Source: CAYFFO01 sp964342485
GTDB taxonomy: Bacteria; Chloroflexota; Dehalococcoidia; Lucifugimonadales; CAJWER01
Length of the DNA stretch: 37,796 bases
Assembly (NCBI GenBank): GCA_964342485.1
Contig: CAYFFO010000020.1
Location: forward strand, 1-37,796
Direction of reading: 5' to 3'
The position numbers were made by a program, and so were the translations under genes. Under the pieces are notes generated by a model. That model was not told the DNA's origin. It ran no database searches and was given only the letters and a program-made list of their open reading frames with translations. Shown one piece after another: positions 18,065-25,700 of this stretch. Numbering within the stretch: position 1 is the stretch's first letter; each line of letters starts with the position of its first letter.

Positions 18065-18593
18065 TTGACTCCAAGCTTATTTCATGGTCAACGCTGTCGC
18101 TATTTGCCTCAGGTTGAATGTGGGGATCGTCTTTGATTAACACTTCGTGTTCTTTCAAATGGTCGAAATAAAGTATGCCGTTAAGGTGATCAATTTCATG
18201 TTCAAAAATCTGCGCCAACAAACCTTCTGCACGTAATCTAAAAACATCTGAATTTCTTTCCAATCCTCTAACTTTTACCCATATTGACCTTGTGATTATG
18301 CCCTTGTACCCAGGTACGCTGAGGCATCCCTCTTCCACTTCACGTTCGCCTTCACGATGTATAATCTCAGGGTTAATATAAATCCGTACATCATCTTCTT
18401 CTGGAAGATTGATTGCAATCAGTCTGTGCAACGATCCAATTTGATTAGCTGCTAAACCGACCCCACCTGAATCGATTAATGTATCGGCTAAATCATCTGC
18501 TAGTACATTAATCGCACGATCTATTTTGCGTACTTTTCTAGCTTTACGTCTTAGTATTTTATGAGGAAACTCGAGAATAGATTGAACAGCCAA
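18057..18593 (-). CDS. def: peptide deformylase
   Basis: A 178-residue metalloenzyme that removes the formyl group from the N-terminal methionine of new proteins. The three family motifs are GVGLAANQ (44-51), EGCLS (88-92, metal ligand Cys90) and FEHEIDH (130-136, ligands His132 and His136 with catalytic Glu133). The start is TTG at 18593, giving MAVQSILEFPHKILRRKA as in the family, with GGAG at 18602-18605 eight bases away. An in-frame ATG six codons upstream is cut off here by the N run but is present in the second copy of the duplicated flank. The C-terminal 30 residues are acidic and variable. It heads the def-cca-secD-secF operon. Confidence 0.96.
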   Translation of the reverse strand: MAVQSILEFPHKILRRKARKVRKIDRAINVLADDLADTLIDSGGVGLAANQIGSLHRLIAINLPEEDDVRIYINPEIIHREGEREVEEGCLSVPGYKGIITRSIWVKVRGLERNSDVFRLRAEGLLAQIFEHEIDHLNGILYFDHLKEHEVLIKDDPHIQPEANSDSVDHEISLESNE

Positions 18594-18609
18594 TGAATAA
18601 GCTCCAATC
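18555..18609. repeat. 55-base exact duplicate, left copy (gap flank)
   Basis: These 55 bases, which include the start of def, recur identically at 18710-18764 on the other side of the 100-N gap, in the same orientation. A length of exactly 55 is typical of the shared k-mer at two contig ends in a de Bruijn graph assembly. I read it as one genomic segment shown twice, not a biological repeat. Confidence 0.9.
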
Positions 18610-18709
18610 NNNNNNNNNNNNNNNNNNNNNNNNNNNNNNNNNNNNNNNNNNNNNNNNNNNNNNNNNNNNNNNNNNNNNNNNNNNNNNNNNNNNNNNNNNN
18701 NNNNNNNNN
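18610..18709. other. assembly gap of 100 N, probably of zero true length
   Basis: Exactly 100 N, the default placeholder for a gap of unknown size. Because the flanks overlap by 55 identical bases, base 18609 most likely joins directly to 18765 and no sequence is missing. Any open reading frame drawn through the N run is meaningless. Confidence 0.95.
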
Positions 18710-18764
18710 TATTTTATGAGGAAACTCGAGAATAGATTGAACAGCCAATGAATAAGCTCCAATC
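18710..18764. repeat. 55-base exact duplicate, right copy (gap flank)
   Basis: This is identical to 18555-18609. Read on the minus strand with its right-hand context, it shows an upstream ATG in frame with def (MIGAYSLAVQ...) and the GGAG ribosome site, so the def 5' region can be reconstructed without the gap. Confidence 0.9.
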
Positions 18765-18857
18765 ATAAGAAATGTTACAAGCTATCTATTTGCGAAATTA
18801 TATCTATGTGAATGATCAACTGTAAAGTAGAAAATATACACGTTCTACAACCAAAGA

Positions 18858-19071
18858 CTATTGAACTTTCATGATTTGAAAGCTCAATAGCAACTTGATA
18901 TCAGCACATCCGTTCTGATATCTTCATTAACTACAAATTTGGTTGAAGCCAAAACCTGAGGTGTCTTTTAATACAACCCCAAAGCATTAATGGAATGCCC
19001 TCCCCCATATAGACATTCCATGTAAACGTAACAAGAGATATAAAAATATAGATCTCTGACCTCAGGGGGGG
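18858..19071. ncRNA. candidate structured RNA region: cluster of perfect stem-loops between def and mutL
   Basis: Five or more stems lie in about 210 noncoding bases. CTATTGA-n-CTTTC pairs with GAAAG-n-TCAATAG (18858-18890, one mismatch). GATATCAG pairs with CTGATATC (18897-18922). CCTGAGGT (18955-18962) pairs with ACCTCAGG (19059-19066) and encloses two hairpins: ATGGAATG/CATTCCAT (18990-18997/19014-19021) and AGAGAT/ATCTCT (19034-19039/19052-19057). The 16-base loop of the first enclosed hairpin holds CCCTCCCCC, complementary to the G7 run at 19065-19071, so a pseudoknot is possible. Read on the minus strand, the closing stem is followed by TTTT, and the element would be a leader about 200 bases upstream of def. 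It matches no riboswitch, 6S, SRP, tmRNA or RNase P signature I know. The rest of 18765-19146 shows no gene. Confidence 0.4.
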
Positions 19072-19146
19072 CTATCTACAAGATTTTAAGCATTAACGAT
19101 TACTCTGATAATGTTTAACCAAGATGCGGTTCCCCGAAAATACAAT

Positions 19147-20916
19147 TCAAACTTTTCTGCCAAATTCTCTCTCTAGTCTAGAATTTGTTAGGTGTATCAT
19201 TGTAGGACGTCCATGCGGACAGGTCTGAGGCTGGCTACATGATTCAAGCTGCTTAGTTAATTGATACATTTCATCATTGCTCAAGGAATCCCCTGCCCTA
19301 ATCGCACCGTGGCAGGCCAATGAGTACGCTGCACTTTCCTCCCAGTTTTCGAAATTATTACTGTCGCCAATTGTCTCTAACAAATCCTTAAGAGCCTGAG
19401 ATGGATCCTTCCCAACAATGAAATGTGATACCCCACGGATTATGTAGCTGTTTTCTCCAAATTCTTCGATTTTAAATCCGAATTTATATAACCGATCAGT
19501 CCAGGTATTTAAAATTTCCTGCTGTTTGGGATCTAAATTTACTACTACTGGGTCTAATAGCTGCTGCATATCATTACTACTACTCCCCTTGATTAAATTT
19601 TCGAAAAGTATCCTCTCATGAGCTGCGTGCTGGTCTATTAAATAAATACCATCAGGACCCTCTGTAACTATATATGTCTTGTTAATTTGTCCTAAAACCC
19701 TTAAGGCTGGTAAAACTGATCGATGAAGCATTGAAGAAACCTCAAAATAGGTCCCCTTTGATAAATCCACACCTTGAGATGGGGAATCAGTAACTATCAT
19801 ACCCGCATCAATATTAAGTTTTTTAAAATCTTGACTTGAATTGGCTTCACAATGTAAATCCTCACCAAGTGATGGAAGCCTGCCAACTGGTTTCTCTTTT
19901 ATACCAACTACATGTGAATTTCCAACAAGTGCCGATTTTATTGACTGTTGTAAAGCTGAAAATACCTGCCCCTCATATTTAAACCTAACCTCTATTTTTG
20001 AAGGATGTACATTAACATCCAACTGGTCAGGTCTAATCGTTAGCCCAATTATCGCTATAGGAAAGCGACGTTCCATTAAGAATCCTTTATATGCTTCTTG
20101 AACAGAATATGTAAGCATTCTATTTTGGACCCATCTGCCATTTATAAAAGTATTAATGTGATTTCTATTGGACCTTGTAATAGACGCAGAACCAACCATG
20201 CCTGAAACTGTAACTAAGGCATCATTATCGATAATGTCTTCTACAGGCAATTTAATCATTCCGTGAGCAACATTAAGCCCATAGATATTCGATACCACTT
20301 CAACTAGTTCCCCTCCCCCAAGAGTATTTATCGTTTCCCTACCTTCAATCGATAATCGAAATCTTATACCAGGGTAAGCCATCGCATATCGAGATACTAC
20401 TTTCTGTACCCTAGTAGCTTCTCCCGCCTTTGATCGAAGAAATTTTAAACGACCAGGAAAATTTTCGAATAAATTGCGCACAGTTAATGTCGTACCAATA
20501 CCAGACCCAACAATACCATCTTCAACTACTTCACCATGCCTCAAATTGATCCGTCTAGCTTCATTTGAAGATTCAGTTTTTGTAACCATTATTAAGTCCG
20601 ATACAGCAGCAATACTTGGCAATGCTTCTCCACGAAACCCTAGTGTATTAAGTGAATCAAGGTCCTGTACCTCATTCAACTTACTGGTAGCAAACCTCTC
20701 GAAAGCTAAGGCCACTTGTCGGTATTCAATACCGGACCCATTATCTGAAACATTTATCTCTTCTAATCCTCCCCCTCGAATATCAACGAAGATCTGTGAA
20801 CTGCCTGCATCAATAGAATTTTCAAGTAATTCTTTGACAACGGAATCAGGTCTTTCGATCACCTCTCCAGCTGCTATCTTTGAAGAAACATTCTTATCGA
20901 GTAATTTAATTAACAA
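19147..20916 (-). CDS. mutL: DNA mismatch repair protein MutL (endonuclease type)
   Basis: A 589-residue protein. The N-terminal GHKL ATPase has IAAGEVIERPDSVVKELLEN (14-33), DNGSG (58-62), FATSKL and GFRGEAL (93-99). The C-terminal dimerisation domain carries the nicking-endonuclease motif DQHAAHERILFE starting at residue 428, together with ACHGAIRAGD and CPHGRP (566-571). This is therefore the self-nicking MutL used by bacteria without MutH. The linker (about 340-395) is variable. The start is TTG at 20916 with no strong ribosome site; the nearby upstream ATG is out of frame and soon meets a stop. No mutS is in the window. It is divergent from the dehydratase gene. Confidence 0.96.
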   Translation of the reverse strand: MLIKLLDKNVSSKIAAGEVIERPDSVVKELLENSIDAGSSQIFVDIRGGGLEEINVSDNGSGIEYRQVALAFERFATSKLNEVQDLDSLNTLGFRGEALPSIAAVSDLIMVTKTESSNEARRINLRHGEVVEDGIVGSGIGTTLTVRNLFENFPGRLKFLRSKAGEATRVQKVVSRYAMAYPGIRFRLSIEGRETINTLGGGELVEVVSNIYGLNVAHGMIKLPVEDIIDNDALVTVSGMVGSASITRSNRNHINTFINGRWVQNRMLTYSVQEAYKGFLMERRFPIAIIGLTIRPDQLDVNVHPSKIEVRFKYEGQVFSALQQSIKSALVGNSHVVGIKEKPVGRLPSLGEDLHCEANSSQDFKKLNIDAGMIVTDSPSQGVDLSKGTYFEVSSMLHRSVLPALRVLGQINKTYIVTEGPDGIYLIDQHAAHERILFENLIKGSSSNDMQQLLDPVVVNLDPKQQEILNTWTDRLYKFGFKIEEFGENSYIIRGVSHFIVGKDPSQALKDLLETIGDSNNFENWEESAAYSLACHGAIRAGDSLSNDEMYQLTKQLESCSQPQTCPHGRPTMIHLTNSRLEREFGRKV

Positions 20917-21076
20917 TCTTTGCTTTCATACATAAACATTAAGATAACCTGATGGTAACAGCGAGACCTACTATATGGAAGTGGTGAACAGTAATAATCC
21001 ACTTTCCAAGAAAACAAAGTATGAAGTATCCTATTAACATCCGGTAAAAACAAAGTTTAACTATCTGGAGTACACC

Positions 21077-22036
21077 ATGACGAATTTACCCACATTACAA
21101 AACGTGATTGAAGCACAACAAAGAATCAGTAAACATATAACAAGGACTCCCTTACACCATTACCCCTCATTGGACGAACTTCTTGGTGCAAAAGTTTACG
21201 TCAAGCATGAAAATCATCAACTTCTTGGGGCATTCAAAATGAGAGGGGCCTTAAACGTAGTTTCACAGCTTACAGAAGAAGAAAAACGAAACGGAGTAAT
21301 ATCAGCATCTACGGGTAATTTTGGTCAAGGGATTGCGTATGCAGCAAGATTACTTGGGGTAAAAGCCAGAGTAGTTATGCCGAATAATTCTAATCCAGAC
21401 AAAATAAAATCTATGAAGCGCTTAGGGGCTGAAGTGTTATTTCATGGAAACGATTTTGATGATGCTCTGGGTCACGCAAAAAAGCTTTCAGATGAGCAAT
21501 CATATAGATACATCCATTCCGCAAATGAACCAGGTCTCATTCCTGGGGTAGGTACTTATACACTAGAAATCATTGAAGAATTACCCGATGTTGAAATCAT
21601 TATTGTTCCAATTGGTGGAGGTAGCGGAGCATGTGGTGCATGTATCGTGGCAAAATCGATAAACCCAGAAATAAAAGTATATGGCGTACAAGCAGAAAAT
21701 GCTCCAGCAGCTTATTTATCCTGGAAAAAGGGTAGCTTAGTTGAATCTACAATGGAAACTGAAGCTGAAGGACTAGCAACTCGTAGTGGATACGAATGGA
21801 CTCAAAATATACTACAAAGTATGCTAGACGATTTCATCCTAGTATCAGAAAATCAGATGGAGAAGGCTGTTGTAATGCACCTAGAAAAAACTCATAACCT
21901 GACCGAACATGCTGGAGCGGCATCTCTAGCAGCTGCCGTAAAAATTAAAAACAAATTGAAAGGCAAGAATGTAGCTCTCGTCATGAGTGGTTCTAATATT
22001 ACGATTACCCAACTCAAATCGGCATTGAAGGCTTAA
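21077..22036 (+). CDS. PLP-dependent threonine/serine dehydratase family protein
   Basis: A 319-residue fold-type II PLP enzyme without the C-terminal ACT-like regulatory domain of biosynthetic IlvA. The PLP lysine is Lys54 in LLGAFKMRGA. SASTGNFGQGIAYAA (76-90) binds the substrate carboxylate and PIGGGSGACGA (178-188) is the glycine-rich phosphate loop. The short form fits catabolic threonine dehydratase, serine racemase/dehydratase or hydroxyaspartate dehydratase, acting in the cytoplasm to release ammonia and a 2-oxo acid. The exact substrate cannot be read from the sequence. The ATG start has GGAG upstream. It is convergent with pyrD, and a hairpin at 22071-22094 lies between them. Confidence 0.9.
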   Translation: MTNLPTLQNVIEAQQRISKHITRTPLHHYPSLDELLGAKVYVKHENHQLLGAFKMRGALNVVSQLTEEEKRNGVISASTGNFGQGIAYAARLLGVKARVVMPNNSNPDKIKSMKRLGAEVLFHGNDFDDALGHAKKLSDEQSYRYIHSANEPGLIPGVGTYTLEIIEELPDVEIIIVPIGGGSGACGACIVAKSINPEIKVYGVQAENAPAAYLSWKKGSLVESTMETEAEGLATRSGYEWTQNILQSMLDDFILVSENQMEKAVVMHLEKTHNLTEHAGAASLAAAVKIKNKLKGKNVALVMSGSNITITQLKSALKA

Positions 22037-22070
22037 TATAAAAATATGAACTGTAGTTGCCTGTCATATC

Positions 22071-22094
22071 ATAAAATCAACGAATTGATTTTAT
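22071..22094. terminator. probable bidirectional terminator between the dehydratase gene and pyrD
   Basis: ATAAAATCAA and TTGATTTTAT form a perfect ten-base-pair stem around the loop CGAA. The AT-rich arms place a T-rich tract on the 3' side for both directions of transcription, and the site lies exactly where two convergent genes end. It overlaps the last four bases of pyrD, including its stop codon. Stability is modest because the stem is mostly A-T. Confidence 0.5.
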
Positions 22095-23137
22095 CCAAAT
22101 TGTGCAATATAGGATTTGATATCTTTAACAATCGCAGGTCCTCTATAAACCAACCCTGTATATAACTGTATGGTATTTGCACCTGCTCGCATTGCTTCTA
22201 AAGCATGCTCTCCAGTAAAAATACCTCCGCATGCATTTATTTCAATGTTCTCGCCAACAGCAATACGAATATCCTTTACCATATCAAGCATGTTGGAATA
22301 GACAGGTCTACCACTTAAACCACCTTTACCTATCCCCAATCTCGAATCTGATATAGGCATGGTATTAGAAATAGTTAACCCATCAACATCTAAATCACTA
22401 CAAACGCGGCTAAGCGAAATGATTTGATTTTTAAGAGTCAAATCATCAGGTCTATAAGGAGGTAATTTCACATGGATAGGATTCACCTTGTGATCGTTTA
22501 CAGAAGATAGAAGATCTCTAAGTGTTTCAGGTTGATGGAAAATCCTAAGACCTTCTGTGTTAGGAGAGCTAATGTTAATTTCTACCGAAGAAACAAGAGG
22601 ACCAAGCTTTTTATAGCATGTAATTATATCCTCGATACAAGTACCAGCTATGCTAACTAAGATGGGCGTTTTCCTGATTTGTTTACCCGTTCTTAGTAAC
22701 TCATAATGAGCCTCATCAAGACCATTACTTGGAAAGCCCATGGCATTTATCAACGAGCCTCTGGATTTATCCCTAAACATTCTAGGTTTGAGATTTCCCT
22801 GACCTGGTTTCAACGTTACCGTGCCAGCAATAAGGTACCCAAAACCCAAACACTCCAGTGACGTTAAGAGCCTGCAGTTTTTATCAAAACCTGCTGCTAA
22901 CCCTATCGGGTTTTCTAAATACATATCACTCCAACGGGTCCTTAAAGACGGTCTTTTAAATTCAAAAAAGGACCTAGAACTTGACCATATTGGCCAAATT
23001 CTTAATAATCGTTCAGCTATCTTCTGAGCATGCTCTGCAGACAAGATGAAAAGAAGTGGTCTTAATAAATTTATATATATCGTTATCAATGTTTTTACTC
23101 GAAAGCGATAATAATTGTATCCTAGATTATAGGACAT
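22091..23137 (-). CDS. pyrD: dihydroorotate dehydrogenase, class 2 (quinone)
   Basis: A membrane-associated flavoprotein that oxidises dihydroorotate to orotate and passes electrons to quinone, the fourth step of pyrimidine synthesis. NPIGLAAGFDKN (76-87) and VEINISSPNTEGLR (185-198, catalytic serine) are diagnostic, and the N-terminal helices LLRPLLFILSAEHAQKIAERLL are typical of the class 2 membrane-docking region. The 348-residue call from ATG 23137 carries about 15 extra N-terminal residues; a TTG at residue 17 (in KTLITIYINLLRP) would give the family's usual start. Neither has a good ribosome site. The usual R-x-GFNN segment reads NAMGFPSNG. It is divergent from the unknown gene at 23197. 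Confidence 0.95.
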   Translation of the reverse strand: MSYNLGYNYYRFRVKTLITIYINLLRPLLFILSAEHAQKIAERLLRIWPIWSSSRSFFEFKRPSLRTRWSDMYLENPIGLAAGFDKNCRLLTSLECLGFGYLIAGTVTLKPGQGNLKPRMFRDKSRGSLINAMGFPSNGLDEAHYELLRTGKQIRKTPILVSIAGTCIEDIITCYKKLGPLVSSVEINISSPNTEGLRIFHQPETLRDLLSSVNDHKVNPIHVKLPPYRPDDLTLKNQIISLSRVCSDLDVDGLTISNTMPISDSRLGIGKGGLSGRPVYSNMLDMVKDIRIAVGENIEINACGGIFTGEHALEAMRAGANTIQLYTGLVYRGPAIVKDIKSYIAQFG

Positions 23138-23138
23138 G

Positions 23139-23167
23139 TTGGGAATACAAACTTAGTCGCGTATAAT
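23139..23167 (+). promoter_or_regulatory. sigma-70-type promoter for the 23197 gene pair
   Basis: TTGGGA (23139-23144), a 17-base spacer and a perfect TATAAT (23162-23167) give transcription starting near 23174, about 23 bases before the TTG start at 23197. It lies in the short space between divergent pyrD and the unknown gene. Confidence 0.6.
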
Positions 23168-23196
23168 AGATATAAGTTAAAAAGGATAAATATTAA

Positions 23197-23958
23197 TTGA
23201 ATTTAGACTACGAAAAAGGGAAGTCAGAAACCCCTAGAGGGCATGCCATTCTGTACTTTCGCAATAATTCAGACCCTGAAGACATTTGGGCCACTTATGT
23301 GATAATTCTTCCGATTACTGTTGACGTATCAAAGTATGTACCACCTTTTTTAATCGATCAGGTAAATCACCTAGGACCAAATGATCTATCAGCTTTTGCC
23401 TTCCCTCCAGCACCGGAACGGATGCAAAGCTTTGACTCATTAACAGAACTCGCTATGAATCGTGAAGATGACATCCTTTATTGCGGTACTTTAGATCCAA
23501 ACGATATCCCTTCTACTATGATAAAAATTAATGAGATCGTACAAGAATATGCCAGTCAATACGCTAGACTGAACAAAAATGACTCCGTGTCTGATGAATT
23601 AACATCTAAAGAGTCTGAATTAGGTGTGAATGAAGTTTTATACAGTCTAATGAGTGACGATGATAAGCTTTCAGAACTTACCAAATTAGTTGGCCGACTC
23701 CAATTTGCACTAGAAGGAGGCGACTTAACACAGGTAGCTGAAGCAGAACAGGATGTCAAAATATTAGCAGGACATTTCCCTAGTGATCACCAAATTAATG
23801 AACTAATTAAAGCTGTGAAAACTGAAGGAGACAAAGGTACAAAACTTGCAGAGTTATACCTGAAAAGATGCTTTAATCTTGTTAAAGAAAACTACATGAA
23901 GATTGCAGAAATTGAAGAACAACTTACATCAGTAAAAAATGACAATAACCAAACTTAA
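23197..23958 (+). CDS. uncharacterised acidic two-part protein (253 residues)
   Basis: I do not recognise this protein. Residues about 1-125 look mixed alpha/beta, with hydrophobic strands HAILYFRN and WATYVIILPITVDV, a PPFLIDQ segment and the proline-rich AFAFPPAPE. Residues about 155-253 are helical and charged (KLSELTKLVGRLQFALEGGD... to the C terminus), possibly a coiled coil or small helical bundle. It has no signal peptide or membrane helix and is probably cytoplasmic. The start is TTG at 23197, preceded by AAAGGAT at a workable distance and by a good promoter. The 63-residue RHH-like gene follows after 56 bases and is probably co-transcribed. It could be a lineage-specific conserved protein; no function is claimed. 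Confidence 0.8.
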   Translation: MNLDYEKGKSETPRGHAILYFRNNSDPEDIWATYVIILPITVDVSKYVPPFLIDQVNHLGPNDLSAFAFPPAPERMQSFDSLTELAMNREDDILYCGTLDPNDIPSTMIKINEIVQEYASQYARLNKNDSVSDELTSKESELGVNEVLYSLMSDDDKLSELTKLVGRLQFALEGGDLTQVAEAEQDVKILAGHFPSDHQINELIKAVKTEGDKGTKLAELYLKRCFNLVKENYMKIAEIEEQLTSVKNDNNQT

Positions 23959-24014
23959 TAAATATCGTATCAAAGACCTAACTAAAGTTTTGAAATTCAC
24001 TGAGGGTAAAGAAA

Positions 24015-24206
24015 ATGTCAGGTTACAAAATCGAACATACATTTGAGATCGCTAAAGAACAAAGGGAATGGTTGGACTCAGTTACAGAAGAATATGGTTT
24101 ACCGGATGAATCCAAGGCACTCAGAATATTACTAGACTATGCTATTGAAGAGGGAAACAAAGATGAGATTTTCTCTGACATAAATATGCGATGTAGATAC
24201 TGTTAA
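24015..24206 (+). CDS. small ribbon-helix-helix-like protein with C-terminal CxxC
   Basis: A 63-residue protein with GAGG a little upstream of its ATG. The predicted layout is a short strand (YKIEHTFEI, 4-12), a helix (AKEQREWLDSVTEEYG, 13-28), a turn and a second helix (SKALRILLDYAIEEG, 33-47). This is the order of a ribbon-helix-helix DNA-binding domain as in CopG/antitoxin-type regulators. The last residues are CRYC (Cys60, Cys63), a possible metal or redox pair, unusual for this fold. No toxin-like partner is next to it; its only same-strand neighbour is the acidic 253-residue protein upstream. A DNA-binding role is inferred from predicted layout only. Confidence 0.65.
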   Translation: MSGYKIEHTFEIAKEQREWLDSVTEEYGLPDESKALRILLDYAIEEGNKDEIFSDINMRCRYC

Positions 24207-24254
24207 ATATCTAAAAGCAACTCTGTGATCACAAACCCAAACAGATTAGCATCG

Positions 24255-25496
24255 TCACATAATTCGCCTCAAATTTCGCCCTTTCACCAATACGGCTGTC
24301 GATACTATTACTGCCGAAGATCCAAGAATTTTTAAGGTGGGCTCTACACCAAGAAATTCAGCCAAAAAACCTGCAGGTAATGCTCCCAAAAACATCATCC
24401 CAAGTTTCATTTCCTGTAGACTCATAATACGTCCCCTATATGAATCAGATACTCTTCCCATGAGTAAACTTTGAGACAATACGCGTTGTCCAGCTTCTCC
24501 GAGTCCAAAAAACAATAGCAGTAGCAATGCTAACCAGTAAACTGGCATAGATACTGTAAAAACTACCGTGAATCCACATACTATCCCTGATATTATAAAT
24601 ATAAGCCCACGTCTCCAGTTTCCAATTACAGCAAGACTCAGAGACCCAATCAATGAACTCAACCCTAACGTGCTAACAAAAAGTCCTAACATTTCAGACT
24701 TTTTCTGATATGTGTCTACAACAAGAACAGGCAGAAACACTCGTAGCGGATTGGTTAATAATCCAATTAAAAATCCTACAAAAAGTATTACAAAAACATC
24801 TTTGACTTTCCATGCGTACACCAGGCCATTCAGCATTTGTTTTACCAATTTTTTAGTGTCCAAATTGGTTTCAGTGTCAGCAGGTCTATGAATAAATGAT
24901 GTACTAATGAAACCGCTCAAACTGATGATTGAAATAATCAAGTACACCCCTTTTGGACCCACAGCACCATAAAGTATCCCTCCAACGATTGGTCCCATAA
25001 GTACCGCTGCACTGGTACCCGCACCAACTATAGCCATGGCATTACCAAGGTTTTGTTCTCCTACGATCCCGGGAATCATTGCCTGCCGTGCCGGTATGGT
25101 TAAAGCCCAAAAAGCACCTTGAATTATGGCAGCTAACAAAAGATGATACCAATACAAATAGTCAATGATTGCAAAAACTGTAATGACAACAGCTAGACCC
25201 ATCGTTACAAACTGCCCAACCAATACTACTGTCTTTCGATTCAATACGTCTGCAATAGCCCCACCAAAGAGACCAAATATAAGCATTGCTATCGCCTCTG
25301 CAAATGTAATAGAACCAAGAATTGTGGGCGATTCAGTCATCGTATAAACTAACATACCCCTAGCAGTTTGATGCATTTGACCACCTGTCATGATCAAAAA
25401 CATACCAAACCAAAGAAAAACAAAATCCTTGTGTTTAAAAGAGAAGAAAGTTTGTTTAAAAAGCGTGTCTATACGATTATGATCCGGATTAATCAT
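24255..25496 (-). CDS. MFS exporter, TMR/EntS-like (copy 2)
   Basis: A 413-residue twelve-helix transporter with the loop 2-3 motif FGGAIADVLNRK (78-88 region). Segment by segment it resembles copy 1 at 7128-8363: LWFGMFLIMTGGQMHQTARG, IPARQAMIPGIVG, then PVLVVDTYQKKSEMLGLFVS. It probably exports a small hydrophobic molecule by proton antiport; the substrate is unknown. ATG start at 25496, with no clear ribosome site. The sugar kinase gene ends about 200 bases upstream on the same strand, and that space has no convincing gene. Confidence 0.88.
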   Translation of the reverse strand: MINPDHNRIDTLFKQTFFSFKHKDFVFLWFGMFLIMTGGQMHQTARGMLVYTMTESPTILGSITFAEAIAMLIFGLFGGAIADVLNRKTVVLVGQFVTMGLAVVITVFAIIDYLYWYHLLLAAIIQGAFWALTIPARQAMIPGIVGEQNLGNAMAIVGAGTSAAVLMGPIVGGILYGAVGPKGVYLIISIISLSGFISTSFIHRPADTETNLDTKKLVKQMLNGLVYAWKVKDVFVILFVGFLIGLLTNPLRVFLPVLVVDTYQKKSEMLGLFVSTLGLSSLIGSLSLAVIGNWRRGLIFIISGIVCGFTVVFTVSMPVYWLALLLLLFFGLGEAGQRVLSQSLLMGRVSDSYRGRIMSLQEMKLGMMFLGALPAGFLAEFLGVEPTLKILGSSAVIVSTAVLVKGRNLRRIM

Positions 25497-25700
25497 TTAT
25501 CTACAGTATATTGCGATCCAGTAATAAATATTGACTGTGTTACCGATCCATTTATCTTATGTAAAACAGAGGGTTTGGTATATGCAGATTTAGTGCTTAT
25601 CTGATTCAGTGTATGTAGCAAAAAACACCCATTCATATATCTTACAGTCTCAATTTTTATTAAATCTTTAACTCGATTCACAATAGCTATTTTATTGTTT

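Noticed and set aside
18551..18766. Open reading frames running through the N gap
   Set aside because: They translate N positions and the duplicated flank; they are artefacts of the placeholder gap.
20474..20935. 153-codon plus-strand ORF antisense to mutL
   Set aside because: It is a shadow of the conserved MutL ATPase domain, with no ribosome site or family features.
24216..24230. TGTGATCACA palindrome as a CRP-type site
   Set aside because: The half sites lack the usual six-base spacer, and the site lies downstream of both neighbouring convergent genes.
25493..25681. 62-codon minus-strand ORF overlapping the MFS start by ATGA
   Set aside because: GTG start without ribosome site, composition not convincingly coding, no recognisable motif; the four-base overlap alone is weak evidence.
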